From Prevotella sp. (GTDB taxonomy: Bacteria > Bacteroidota > Bacteroidia > Bacteroidales > Bacteroidaceae): a stretch of DNA of 64,000 nucleotides. The DNA is taken from contig JAGCDO010000029.1 of the NCBI GenBank assembly GCA_017651265.1, positions 1 to 64,000 on the forward strand, written 5' to 3'. Positions 1-9,672 of the stretch are shown here, in pieces. Under the pieces are notes generated by a model. That model did no database searches. It had not been told where the DNA came from and was given only the letters and a program-made list of their open reading frames with translations. A program made the position numbers and the translations under genes. Numbering within the stretch: position 1 is the first letter of the stretch; each line of letters begins with the position of its first letter.

Positions 1-31
1 ACCCTTTGTTTATCGGTGTTTCAAGAGTTTT

Positions 32-42
32 ATGTTAGGTCT
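32..42 (+). repeat. Single ATGTTAGGTCT box
   Basis: An 11-bp ATGTTAGGTCT box identical to those around the VapE-like gene at 43806-45433. Read on the minus strand it follows the palindrome pair at 136-172 by 93 bp. This is the same order as upstream of the VapE-like gene (palindromes, then an AGACCTAACAT box), but pointing left out of the window. Confidence 0.7.
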
Positions 43-135
43 TGGGAAAAACACAAAAATTCTTTCATTTTGTGGAGCCGAATTACATATTCGCCGGAAC
101 ACAGTGAAGATAGTTTCTTGTCATAATACAATTTG

Positions 136-172
136 TTCCCAACGTGGGAATAAACTGTTCCCAACGTGGGAA
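136..172. repeat. Pair of TTCCCAACGTGGGAA palindromes, 22-bp period
   Basis: Two exact 15-bp copies of TTCCCAACGTGGGAA lie at 136-150 and 158-172, starts 22 bp apart. The same element, in the other reading orientation and with the same 22-bp period, occurs six times at 43607-43731. Apart from these, the box at 32-42 and the tamB promoter, I see nothing in 1-377. Confidence 0.85.
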
Positions 173-377
173 ATCCTACAAGGCTGATTAGCGTTATTCG
201 GGTGCAAATATCTAAAATAATACATTTAGTTGTATAGGAATTTCCCTATTATTATCATTTTAATCCCTATTTTTGCAATTATTTGCTGACTTATTGGATA
301 TAATTCTCTCGTTTTCTTCTCACTTAATCGAATTATTCGTATCTTTGCCGTCAATAAGGTGAAGAAGAGGCACCGAA

Positions 378-3300
378 ATGAAGAAAGCGTTGAAATGGAC
401 GGCCCTGGCCGTCGCCATTCCTATTCTGCTGATTGTACTATTGGCCGTACTGCTTTACTTGCCCCCTGTACAGAACTGGGCAGTGAAGCAGGTGGCTCGT
501 GTTGCCTCAGAGAAGACCGGTATGGAGATCACTGTGGAGCGTGTGAACCTGGAGTTCCCGCTGAACCTCGGCGTGGAAGGACTGCGTGTGCTGCAGCCCA
601 ACGACTCTCTTCCTGAGCAGAAAGATACGGTGGCCGATGTGCGCAAGCTGGTGGTCAACGTGCAGTTGTGGCCCTTGCTGAAGAAACAGGTGGAGATAGA
701 TGCCTTGGATTTCACCGACCTGACTTTCAATACCACCCATTTTGTTCCTGAGGCCAGGGTGAAAGGTAAGGTGGGCAATATGCACCTTGCTAGTCATGGT
801 ATCGACCTGAAAGGACAGCTCCTTCGTGTCAACGAGGCTCAGTTGGCCGACGCGAAGATAGATGTGCAGCTGAGTGATACCGTTCCTCCCGATACGACGA
901 AGAGTGAGAACTTCTGGAAGATCAGTGTCGACCAACTGAATATCGACCGAAGTGATGTAACCGTACGCATGCCGAACGACACCTTACAGGTGGCGGCTCA
1001 TCTGGGAAAGGTAGAGGCCAAAGAAGGATTCTTCGATCTGTACAAGGGTGAGTATAAGGTGAAACGACTCGATTGGAACGATGGTGCCTTGGCTTATGAT
1101 GATCGTTTCGCACCCAAGGTGAAAGGTCTTGACTACAACCACTTGAATGTACGGGATATCCAGTTGGGTGTTGACTCCCTTTCCTATAGCTCCCCCAAGC
1201 TTAGTCTTAACGTGCGCTCTTGTTCCTTGAAGGAGCAGAGCGGATTGGAGGTGACGGAACTGAAGGGCGGGTTTGCCATGGACGACAAGAAGTTCTATTT
1301 GCCTGATCTGAAACTGCGCACACCGGAATCGAGTCTGGATGCGCATGTGGTGATGGATCAGAACGCCTTTGCCGACCAGCAGCCTGGAAAGATTCACGTT
1401 ACGGCCGACGGCTCCTTGGGGAAACAGGACATCATGCGCTTCTTAGGTGGTATGCCTACCAAGTTCGTCCGTCAGTGGCCGAACCAGCCGCTAACCGTGA
1501 AGACCGTTCTTTCTGGTAATATGAACCGTATTGAGTTCACCGGACTGAACGCTAAACTGCCCTCCGCCTTTAATATCAATGCACGGGGCTATGTGATGAA
1601 TCCCACTGATCCTGATAAGATGGTGGCAGATGTCACCCTTGACGCCAAGACATATAACATCAACTTCCTGACGTCGTTAGTCGATCCGAAGACGATGGAA
1701 GGAATCCGCATACCGCAGGGTATCGGTGTAAAGGGAAAGTTCAAGGCTGACGGTAATAGGTATATGGCCGACTTCACCGCCACGGAAGGGATGGGTAGCG
1801 TGAAGGGAAAGGCAGATTTCGACACGAAGACCATGAGGTATCAGACAAACATGACGGTGAACAATCTTCACATCGGTCATTTCCTGCCGGGGTATGAGAT
1901 GGGGGCCTTTACCGGTGATATCGACCTGAAAGGACAGGGTACTGATTTCTTCTCACCCAAGACAAACCTGCAGGCTAAGGCACGCATCAAGAAATTCCAG
2001 TATGGACAGTATAACCTGGATGGAATGAATGCCACGGCCATGGTGAAGAACGGTAGGATGAAGGCTGATATAGATTCGAACAATCCGTTACTGAAAGGAC
2101 AGTTCACCGTTGATGCACTCACCAACAAGAAGAATATCAAGGCCACGATAGCTGCTGATGTGCTGCATGCCGACCTTTATAAACTGCATCTTACCGATGA
2201 ACCGATGACGGTAACGATGTGTGGACACTTCGATGTGGCTACCGACATGAACGACTTCTACCAGGTGCAGGGAATGGCTTCTGACATCACCGTGCGAGAC
2301 AGTAGGGAGGTATATCGTCCTGATGATGTGGTACTGGATGTGCTGACACGTCGGGATACCACTCATGCGGTGGTTGACTGCGGCGATTTCCATCTTGACA
2401 TGGATGCGAAAGGTGGTTATAAGCAGTTGATGAAGGTGGGTGACCAGCTGATGACAGAGCTGAGTAAGCAGACTAAGGAGAAACATATTGACCAGATGGC
2501 ACTGCGACGGAAGTTCCCCACGGCACGTATCCGACTGCATACTGGGAATGATAACTTCTTTGTACGAATGCTGGAACGTGAAGGCTATTCGTTTGCGAAG
2601 GCCGACATCGATATGGTTACCTCTCCACAGGAGGGACTGAACGGACAGATGAAGATCCTGACGCTCATGGCCGATAGCGTACAGTTGGATACAGTGCGTC
2701 TGAACTTCGTGTCAGACAGTACGAATATCACCTTTAACGGTCAGGTGCGCAACAACACCAAGAATCCGCAGTTTGTTTTCAACACCTTGTTCGATGGTTA
2801 CCTGTTGGAGAAAGGTGCCGGCGTGAACCTACGGTATTACGATTCCAACGATAAGCTGGGTGTGCGCCTTGGTGCTGAGGCTGCGATGGAGGATAACGGC
2901 ATCCGACTGCACCTACTCTCAAAGGATGCTGTGATTGCTTACCGACCGGCACGCATCAACGACGATAACTATGTGTATCTGGCGGATAACCGACGGGTGT
3001 CGGCGCAGCTGGAGATACTGGCAGACGACGGTACAGGTTTGAAGGTCTATTCCAACGACGAGAACCTGGAAGCCCTGCAGGATATTACCGTATCACTGAA
3101 CAAATTGAATCTCGAAGAGCTGGTATCGGTCATTCCTTACATGCCTGATATCAAGGGATTCCTCAATGGCGACTTCCACTACGTGCAGGATGGTGATCAC
3201 TTTACCGTGTCATCCTCGATGGAAGGTAACGGCTTGTACTACGAAGGCAGTAGGATGGGTAACCTGGGAACGGAGTTCGTCTATATGCCGATGGACGATG

Positions 3301-5024
3301 GCTCGCACTTTGTGGATGGAACACTGGCCGTGGAAGGTAATGAGGTAGGTACGATCTCAGGTACTTACCAGCCAAAGGGAAAGGAAAACATGGATCTGGT
3401 GGTGAACCTTGCCCGATTGCCGATCTCGCTCGTCAACGGTTTTATTCCCGATCAGCTGTTCGGTTTCAAGGGCTATGGCGAAGGCGAACTGACAGTCAAA
3501 GGCTCGCTTGACAGACCAAGAGTGGATGGAGAAGTGTTCCTCGACTCCTGTCATCTGGTGAGTGTACCCTATGGTATGGACCTCCGCTTTAGTAACGACC
3601 CGGTACGTATCGTAGGCAGTCATCTGCTCCTGGAAAACTTCGAGATGTACGCCCATAACGAGAACCCGCTGAACATCGCGGGTAGCATCGATTTCTCTAA
3701 TCTGGAACGTATCATGATGGATGTGCGGATGCGGGCCGACAACTACGAGATCATCAACGCCAAGGAGCAGCCTAACAGCGTGGCTTTCGGTAGGGCGTTC
3801 GTAAACTTCTACGGTACGATGAACGGTAGACTTGACAACTTGATCATGCGGGGAAGACTCGATGTGCTGGGCACTACAGACCTAAGTTATGTGCTGCGCG
3901 ATTCTCCATTGACTACTGATAACCAGTTGGATGAGCTGGTGAAGTTCACCGATTTCACCGATACCACAGAAACCATTGTAAACCGTCCGCCACTGAACGG
4001 TTTCCGCATGGATCTGACCATGGCTGTGGCTAAGGGAGCCCATATCATGGCTTACCTGAATGCCGACCACTCGAACTATATCGACCTGATGGGTGGCGGA
4101 AACCTGCGCATGCAGTATAATACGGCAGATAACCTCCGTCTGACGGGGCGTTATACGTTGGATAACGGTGAGATGAAATACTCGCTGCCCATCATCCCGT
4201 TGAAGACCTTCACCATTCAGGATGGAAGCTATATTGAGTTCACGGGCGACCCGATGAATCCTACGCTGAATATCACGGCCACGGAGAAGACCAAGGCTAC
4301 GGTGTCGAATGCCAATGGGGTGGGGCGCGGCGTGAACTTCGAATGTGGCGTGATTATCACCAAGACGCTGAACGACATGGGACTGGAGTTCACACTCGAT
4401 GCACCGGAGGATATGGCGCTGCATAATGAGTTGCAGCAGATGAGTGTGGAACAGCGGGGTAAGCTGGCGGTAACGATGCTCACCACGGGTATGTATCTGG
4501 CCGATGGAAACACCAGCGGATTCTCGATGAATGGTGCCCTGAGCAGTTTCCTCGAGAACGAGATCAACAATATCACAGGAAATGCCCTGCGCACGCTCGA
4601 CCTCTCCATCGGTCTGGATAATGCCACTGATGCCTCTGGTACGATGCATACCGACTACTCGTTCCGTTTCGCTAAGCGGTTCTGGAATAACCGTGTGAAG
4701 ATATCGGTGGGTGGAAAGGTGTCGACAGGTGCACAGAATGCCTATGGCAACGAGTCGTTCTTCGACAATGTCACCCTCGAATATCGTTTGGATGACACGG
4801 CGAACAAGTATGTGAAACTGTTCTTCGACAACAACAGTTACGACTGGTTGGAGGGCTATACACAGGAATACGGTGGTGGTTTCATCTGGCGCCGTACATT
4901 GCAGCATTTCAAGGATATCTTCCGTTTCAAGAGCGACACGCAGGAGATTCCTGATCTGGTTCCGACGGAAAAGGTTAACATTCCTGACTCCATCACTGTG
5001 AAAGCGGTGGAATACAAACAATGA
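378..5024 (+). CDS. tamB: TamB-family translocation and assembly module protein (AsmA/DUF490)
   Basis: A very large (1548 aa) inner-membrane-anchored protein of the TamB/AsmA type, thought to span the periplasm and move lipid or help outer-membrane protein insertion together with a TamA-type barrel. A single membrane helix lies at about residues 7-29, followed by an AsmA-like repetitive beta region and a C-terminal TamB (DUF490) domain from about residue 1150. The next gene, 13 bp downstream, encodes the outer-membrane partner, which supports the call. A TATCTTTG -7 element at 340-347 precedes the ATG by 30 bp; no clear -33 element is seen. Confidence 0.9.
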   Translation: MKKALKWTALAVAIPILLIVLLAVLLYLPPVQNWAVKQVARVASEKTGMEITVERVNLEFPLNLGVEGLRVLQPNDSLPEQKDTVADVRKLVVNVQLWPLLKKQVEIDALDFTDLTFNTTHFVPEARVKGKVGNMHLASHGIDLKGQLLRVNEAQLADAKIDVQLSDTVPPDTTKSENFWKISVDQLNIDRSDVTVRMPNDTLQVAAHLGKVEAKEGFFDLYKGEYKVKRLDWNDGALAYDDRFAPKVKGLDYNHLNVRDIQLGVDSLSYSSPKLSLNVRSCSLKEQSGLEVTELKGGFAMDDKKFYLPDLKLRTPESSLDAHVVMDQNAFADQQPGKIHVTADGSLGKQDIMRFLGGMPTKFVRQWPNQPLTVKTVLSGNMNRIEFTGLNAKLPSAFNINARGYVMNPTDPDKMVADVTLDAKTYNINFLTSLVDPKTMEGIRIPQGIGVKGKFKADGNRYMADFTATEGMGSVKGKADFDTKTMRYQTNMTVNNLHIGHFLPGYEMGAFTGDIDLKGQGTDFFSPKTNLQAKARIKKFQYGQYNLDGMNATAMVKNGRMKADIDSNNPLLKGQFTVDALTNKKNIKATIAADVLHADLYKLHLTDEPMTVTMCGHFDVATDMNDFYQVQGMASDITVRDSREVYRPDDVVLDVLTRRDTTHAVVDCGDFHLDMDAKGGYKQLMKVGDQLMTELSKQTKEKHIDQMALRRKFPTARIRLHTGNDNFFVRMLEREGYSFAKADIDMVTSPQEGLNGQMKILTLMADSVQLDTVRLNFVSDSTNITFNGQVRNNTKNPQFVFNTLFDGYLLEKGAGVNLRYYDSNDKLGVRLGAEAAMEDNGIRLHLLSKDAVIAYRPARINDDNYVYLADNRRVSAQLEILADDGTGLKVYSNDENLEALQDITVSLNKLNLEELVSVIPYMPDIKGFLNGDFHYVQDGDHFTVSSSMEGNGLYYEGSRMGNLGTEFVYMPMDDGSHFVDGTLAVEGNEVGTISGTYQPKGKENMDLVVNLARLPISLVNGFIPDQLFGFKGYGEGELTVKGSLDRPRVDGEVFLDSCHLVSVPYGMDLRFSNDPVRIVGSHLLLENFEMYAHNENPLNIAGSIDFSNLERIMMDVRMRADNYEIINAKEQPNSVAFGRAFVNFYGTMNGRLDNLIMRGRLDVLGTTDLSYVLRDSPLTTDNQLDELVKFTDFTDTTETIVNRPPLNGFRMDLTMAVAKGAHIMAYLNADHSNYIDLMGGGNLRMQYNTADNLRLTGRYTLDNGEMKYSLPIIPLKTFTIQDGSYIEFTGDPMNPTLNITATEKTKATVSNANGVGRGVNFECGVIITKTLNDMGLEFTLDAPEDMALHNELQQMSVEQRGKLAVTMLTTGMYLADGNTSGFSMNGALSSFLENEINNITGNALRTLDLSIGLDNATDASGTMHTDYSFRFAKRFWNNRVKISVGGKVSTGAQNAYGNESFFDNVTLEYRLDDTANKYVKLFFDNNSYDWLEGYTQEYGGGFIWRRTLQHFKDIFRFKSDTQEIPDLVPTEKVNIPDSITVKAVEYKQ

Positions 5025-5037
5025 AAGGTTGACGATC

Positions 5038-7482
5038 ATGGATAATAGACGCAACATATATAATAAGGTATCTACGGGGATCACTCTTTTGACGATGTTC
5101 CTCTGTTCCTGGGTATGTTTCTCTTGCTCCACCACCAAGGGAGTGCCCGAGGGTGATCAGCTGTTTGTGGGTCTTACCAAGATTGATTACCAGGACTACG
5201 AGCGCAATTCCAATTTCATCGATACGCAGGTGGAGGTGGAGGCGGCGCTGGCCACGGCACCTAACGGAGCCCTGTTCGGCAGCAGCTACTATCGTACCCC
5301 GTTCCCTTACGGCTTATGGATATGGAATGCCTTCAATGACAAAGAAAGCGGTTTTGCCAAGTGGATGACGAAGTCGTTCGGTAAGCAGCCCGTGCTGATG
5401 AGTTGGGTGAATCCCGCCTTGCGTGCCTCCGTGGCTCAGTCGGTATTACGTAAGTACGGCTACTTCCGCGGTTCCGTCTCCTACGACACTATCCCTCGTC
5501 GGAACCCCAAGAAAGCTAAGATCGGCTATACGGTGAAGATGGGTCATCTGTTCACAGTTGACAGCATCGACTATGTGAACTTCCCTGAAGGAGCTGACAG
5601 TCTGATTAGCGCCACCATGAACGAGGCCATGATCCGTACTGGTGATGCTTTTACCGTTCCTGCCCTTGATGCAGAGCGTACTCGTATCACCAACCTCTTC
5701 CGTAACAACGGCTATTTCTATTTCCAGAACGGCTACGCCTCGTATCTGGCTGACACACTCGCCGTTCCAGGTAAGGTACAGCTGCGTTTGCAGGCTGCCG
5801 ATGATCTCCCTGAAGAGGCAACGCATAAGTGGTATATAGGTAAGGTGACCATCGACTTACGCCGACAGTTCATGCAGGAGCTGACCGACTCCATGGGGCG
5901 TCGCTCCTTCAAGGTGCGTTTCCATGGCCGTCGTCCGCCGGTACGTCTGAGCGTCATCATGAACAACATGAAGTTGCGGCACGGTCAGCCGTACAGCTAT
6001 GACAAATACTTGGAGTCGGTGGCGAAGATCAACAGTACGGGTATCTTTGGTATGGTCGACTTCACTTTCACACCCCGGGATACAGCTTTCACCTCTCATC
6101 AGGACACCCTTGACTTGAATCTGAACTGCGTGCTCGATAAACCGTACGACAGTTATATTGAGACAAACCTGAAGAACAAGACATCAGGTAGGTTCGGTCC
6201 TGAGTTGGTGTTAGGTTTCACCAAGCGTAACGCCTTCAGAGGTGGAGAACTGCTGGACATCAACCTGCACGGCTCTTACGAATGGCAGCGGGCACAAGGC
6301 AGTTATGGTAGTAAGCGGTTGAATTCATACGAGTATGGTATCAGTGCCTCACTGGAGTTCCCTCGTATCGTATTACCTTGGCGTGAGTGGCTGGAGCAGC
6401 AGGCCAGCAGGAGAAGGGAAGCGGCTCTGAGAGACACCACCATGCACCACCAGCGAACGCACCGCCGTCCTGTGCAGCGATACTACAGTACACCGTCAAC
6501 TCTTGCCAAGATGTCGCGAAACACCCTGAACCGTCCCAGCTATTTCAAGATGGTGAACTTCAGTGGTGAATGGACCTACCGTTGGCAGAAAGCACAGAAC
6601 CGTCGTCATGAACTGAGTCCGCTGACCATCACCTACCAGCACCTGGTACATACCACCCATGGCTTCGACAGCATTGTCAGCAGTAATCCTTACCTCACCG
6701 CGACGATGCATGATGTGTTCATCCCCAAGATGCGTTACACCTTTTATTATGTCAGTCCGCCATCCCTGCACAATCCTATAACATGGGAAACAACGGTCTC
6801 AGAAGCCGGAAACCTCTCGTCGCTGGCTTATATGGCCTTCGGCAAGAAATGGAACACCGAGGACAAGGAGATGTTCAACAATCCTTATTCGCAGTTTGTG
6901 AAGATTGAGACCGATTTCACCAAGCGTTGGCGATTGAGTAGTACCTCGCAGTTGGTGGGGCATCTCAATGCGGGTGTGATCTATGCCTATGGTAACAGCA
7001 GTAAGGCGCCGTTCAGCGAGATGTTCTATGTGGGAGGTGCCAACAGCATCCGTGCCTTCACCGTGAGAAGTATCGGACCAGGTAACTTCAAACCGATGGA
7101 GGAGGCTGGCTTCTCGTATCTGTTCCAGAACGGTGATGTGAAACTGCTGGGGAACCTCGAATACCGCACCCGACTGTTCAATGGATTGTATGGTGCCATC
7201 TTCCTCGATGGAGGAAATGTGTGGACCATGAAGGAGCACTACGGGGATGCCGCCACCGATGCCGCTATGGATGGATCTGCCTTTAAGTTCGACCGGTTCT
7301 ATCGTCAGATGGCATTGGGTACGGGTATCGGCTTGCGTTATGACCTCGATTTCCTCGTGCTCCGTCTCGACTGGGGTATCGGTCTGCACGTGCCCTATGA
7401 CACAGGAAAGAGCGGATTCTATAATATACGCCGCTTTGGTGACGGACAGGCCTTGCATATCGCTGTGGGATATCCATTCTAA
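5038..7482 (+). CDS. tamL: TamL-type BamA/TamA family outer-membrane lipoprotein
   Basis: An Omp85-superfamily barrel of 814 aa. The N-terminus is a lipoprotein signal with Cys30 followed by STTKGVPEGDQL, typical of the Bacteroidota lipid-anchored TamA variant (TamL). POTRA-like segments follow, then a 16-strand-type barrel ending in a terminal Phe (VGYPF). ATG 5038 is preferred over an upstream TTG at 5029 because AAAGG at 5023-5027 is well spaced and the signal peptide then starts normally. It probably forms a complex with the TamB product encoded just upstream. Confidence 0.88.
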   Translation: MDNRRNIYNKVSTGITLLTMFLCSWVCFSCSTTKGVPEGDQLFVGLTKIDYQDYERNSNFIDTQVEVEAALATAPNGALFGSSYYRTPFPYGLWIWNAFNDKESGFAKWMTKSFGKQPVLMSWVNPALRASVAQSVLRKYGYFRGSVSYDTIPRRNPKKAKIGYTVKMGHLFTVDSIDYVNFPEGADSLISATMNEAMIRTGDAFTVPALDAERTRITNLFRNNGYFYFQNGYASYLADTLAVPGKVQLRLQAADDLPEEATHKWYIGKVTIDLRRQFMQELTDSMGRRSFKVRFHGRRPPVRLSVIMNNMKLRHGQPYSYDKYLESVAKINSTGIFGMVDFTFTPRDTAFTSHQDTLDLNLNCVLDKPYDSYIETNLKNKTSGRFGPELVLGFTKRNAFRGGELLDINLHGSYEWQRAQGSYGSKRLNSYEYGISASLEFPRIVLPWREWLEQQASRRREAALRDTTMHHQRTHRRPVQRYYSTPSTLAKMSRNTLNRPSYFKMVNFSGEWTYRWQKAQNRRHELSPLTITYQHLVHTTHGFDSIVSSNPYLTATMHDVFIPKMRYTFYYVSPPSLHNPITWETTVSEAGNLSSLAYMAFGKKWNTEDKEMFNNPYSQFVKIETDFTKRWRLSSTSQLVGHLNAGVIYAYGNSSKAPFSEMFYVGGANSIRAFTVRSIGPGNFKPMEEAGFSYLFQNGDVKLLGNLEYRTRLFNGLYGAIFLDGGNVWTMKEHYGDAATDAAMDGSAFKFDRFYRQMALGTGIGLRYDLDFLVLRLDWGIGLHVPYDTGKSGFYNIRRFGDGQALHIAVGYPF

Positions 7483-7571
7483 TGAATGTTAATTCGGAAC
7501 GGCGATGGCAGATTCTGCCCAAAATGTATTACTTTTGCAGCAACAATACAATAGATAAACAATAGAAGAAG

Positions 7572-8513
7572 ATGAAACCTACTCTTTTTTTGCTCGCTGC
7601 TGGCATGGGAAGCCGTTATGGCGGACTGAAGCAGCTCGATGGTCTGGGACCAAACGGCGAGACCATCATGGACTATAGTATCTACGACGCCATCCAGGCC
7701 GGATTCGGTAAGGTGGTATGGGTCATCCGCAAGGACTTCGAAGAGCAGTTCCGTACGCAAATCCTGTCAAAATATGAGGATAAGATTCCCTGTGAGCTGT
7801 GCTTCCAGGGATTGGATGCGCTGCCCGAGGGATTCAGCGTTCCTGAAGGACGTGTCAAGCCATGGGGAACCAACCATGCAGTGCTCATGGGCAAGGATGT
7901 GATTAAGGAACCCTTCCTGGTCATTAACTGCGATGATTTCTATAACCGTGATGCCTTTATGGTCATCGGTAAATACCTGAGTGAGCTGCCCGAGGGCGCA
8001 CGTAACCAGTATGCCATGGTGGGCTTCCGTGTGGGAAACACCTTGTCAGAGAATGGTACTGTGGCTCGTGGCATCTGTTCAAAGGATGACCAGGATCACC
8101 TCACAACCGTTGTGGAGCGTACGGAGATTGTGCGTTGCGCCGAGGATGGCTCTAATGCGGGTGCTGCTAATGAGCCGATTCGCTACAAGGATGAGGAAGG
8201 CAAGTGGGTAACGGTGGATGATGTGACGCCTGTATCCATGAATATGTGGGGATTCACACCCGACTATTTCGAGTACTCTGAGGCTTATTTCAAGGAGTTC
8301 CTCAGTGATCCAAAGAATATGACGAATCTCAAGGCCGAGTTCTTTATCCCGCTGATGGTGAACAAGCTCATCAACGAGAAGACTGCCACAGTGAAGGTGC
8401 TCGACACCACGAGCAAGTGGTTTGGCGTTACCTATGCTGCCGACCGTCAGACAACGGTTGACCGTATCCAGCAGTTGGTTGATGAGGGCGTATATCCAGC
8501 AAAGCTGTTCTAA
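7572..8513 (+). CDS. Sugar nucleotidyltransferase (NTP_transferase family)
   Basis: A 313-aa nucleotidyltransferase with the N-terminal signature LAAGMGSRYGGLKQ (residues 8-21), which binds the NTP phosphates and marks enzymes that join NTP and sugar-1-phosphate. Asp residues in NCDDF (about residues 117-121) fit the metal site. The exact sugar is not readable from the sequence. A TACTTTTG -7 element lies at 7530-7537. The gene stands alone between tamL and the DHH phosphoesterase. Some homologues sit beside an APH-like kinase, which is absent here. Confidence 0.8.
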   Translation: MKPTLFLLAAGMGSRYGGLKQLDGLGPNGETIMDYSIYDAIQAGFGKVVWVIRKDFEEQFRTQILSKYEDKIPCELCFQGLDALPEGFSVPEGRVKPWGTNHAVLMGKDVIKEPFLVINCDDFYNRDAFMVIGKYLSELPEGARNQYAMVGFRVGNTLSENGTVARGICSKDDQDHLTTVVERTEIVRCAEDGSNAGAANEPIRYKDEEGKWVTVDDVTPVSMNMWGFTPDYFEYSEAYFKEFLSDPKNMTNLKAEFFIPLMVNKLINEKTATVKVLDTTSKWFGVTYAADRQTTVDRIQQLVDEGVYPAKLF

Positions 8514-8522
8514 GCTTCGCTG

Positions 8523-8555
8523 AATTGATAATTGATAATTGACAATTGACAATTG
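8523..8555. repeat. Heptamer array, about 4.7 units of AATTGAY
   Basis: Four exact 7-bp units (aattgat x2, aattgac x2) plus a partial fifth fill the gap between the nucleotidyltransferase stop and the DHH gene. The last unit supplies the TTG start codon at 8553. Same repeat family as arrays at 11177-11211 and 56347-56381. Confidence 0.9.
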
Positions 8556-9578
8556 GAGATAGAGATTCTTTCTGCAACGCAATGTGAGCAGATGCGGCAA
8601 CTGATAGCTGCGGCTGAACACATCATGGTATGCTGTCATCAGAACCCCGACGGTGACGCTATCGGCTCTTGTCTGGCCTTGGCTGAGTATCTCAGGATGC
8701 ACGACAAGGATCCGATGATTGCCGTACCGGATAAGTACCCCGACTTCCTACAGTGGATGCCGGGCACGGAGCGTATCGTGCGCTACGACAAGCATCCGGA
8801 GCAAGTGGAGACAGCCTTCGCCCAGGCCGATCTGGTGTTCTGTCTCGACTTCAACCGTCCGGAGCGTATGGAGAAGATGGGGGAGGTGATGGCGGCCTCG
8901 TCGGCCAAGAAGGTCATGATTGACCATCACCCCGATCCTACCATCGATACCGTTCTATGCATTTCTCATCCGGAGATGAGCAGCACTAGCGAACTGCTCT
9001 TCAGGGTAATCTGGCAGCTGGGGGGCTTCGAGGAGATGACGCGTAAGATAGCCGTTCCCATCTACTGTGGCATGATGACCGATACGGGTGGTTTTACCTA
9101 CAACTCCAACCGTCCGGAAATCTATTTCATCATCAGTCAGCTGCTCACCAAAGGGTTCGACAAGGACAAGATCTTCAGGAATGTGTATAACAACTATAGC
9201 GAATGGCGTCTCCGTCTGATTGGCTATGTGCTGTACCAGAAGCTGAATGTGATTCCCGAGAAACATGCCTCGTACTTCTGTTTGACACGCCGCGATCTGA
9301 AACGCTTCCACTATCTGAAAGGTGACGCTGAAGGACTGGTGAACATGCCGCTGCAGATTAAGGGAATGAAACTGAGCATCTCTCTCCGTGAAGATACCGA
9401 ACGTGACAACCTGATCTGGGTGAGTTTGCGCAGCGTGGATGATTTCTCGTGTACCAAGGTAGCAGAAACTTATTTCAATGGCGGTGGACACTTGAATGCT
9501 TCTGGCGGTAGGTTGAACTGCTCAATGGAGGAAGCAGAGAAGATTGCACAACAGGCTATTAGGGAACTGGAAGGGTGA
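8553..9578 (+). CDS. DHH/DHHA1 family phosphoesterase (NrnA-like oligoribonuclease / pAp phosphatase)
   Basis: A 341-aa bifunctional-type DHH phosphoesterase, likely degrading nanoRNA and pAp. Motifs: HQNPDGDAIGS (residues 29-39), DHH at 124-126, a TDTGGF motif and the DHHA1 loop GGGHLNASGG from about residue 310. The start is taken as TTG 8553: an in-frame TGA lies 6 bp upstream, the first ATG (8592) would remove the N-terminal helix, and no other good start exists. The TTG itself is the end of a heptamer array. No promoter was seen, so the gene is probably co-transcribed with 7572-8513. Confidence 0.85.
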   Translation: MEIEILSATQCEQMRQLIAAAEHIMVCCHQNPDGDAIGSCLALAEYLRMHDKDPMIAVPDKYPDFLQWMPGTERIVRYDKHPEQVETAFAQADLVFCLDFNRPERMEKMGEVMAASSAKKVMIDHHPDPTIDTVLCISHPEMSSTSELLFRVIWQLGGFEEMTRKIAVPIYCGMMTDTGGFTYNSNRPEIYFIISQLLTKGFDKDKIFRNVYNNYSEWRLRLIGYVLYQKLNVIPEKHASYFCLTRRDLKRFHYLKGDAEGLVNMPLQIKGMKLSISLREDTERDNLIWVSLRSVDDFSCTKVAETYFNGGGHLNASGGRLNCSMEEAEKIAQQAIRELEG

Positions 9579-9672
9579 GGGATTTATTAAGTAATCCTAA
9601 TTTCTTGTATCTCCTTCCTCGTTTCTCATTTTTTATCCTTACCTTTGCGGACGAATTCGCGAATAAACAAAA

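Noticed and set aside
3882-5138. A 418-codon open frame on the minus strand
   Set aside because: It is antisense to tamB along its whole length, lacks any family motif and is rich in His, Gln and Val in the way expected from reverse-reading a codon-biased gene.
6799-7458. A 219-codon minus-strand open frame
   Set aside because: It lies fully inside the tamL barrel region in the opposite direction; no motifs and no promoter.
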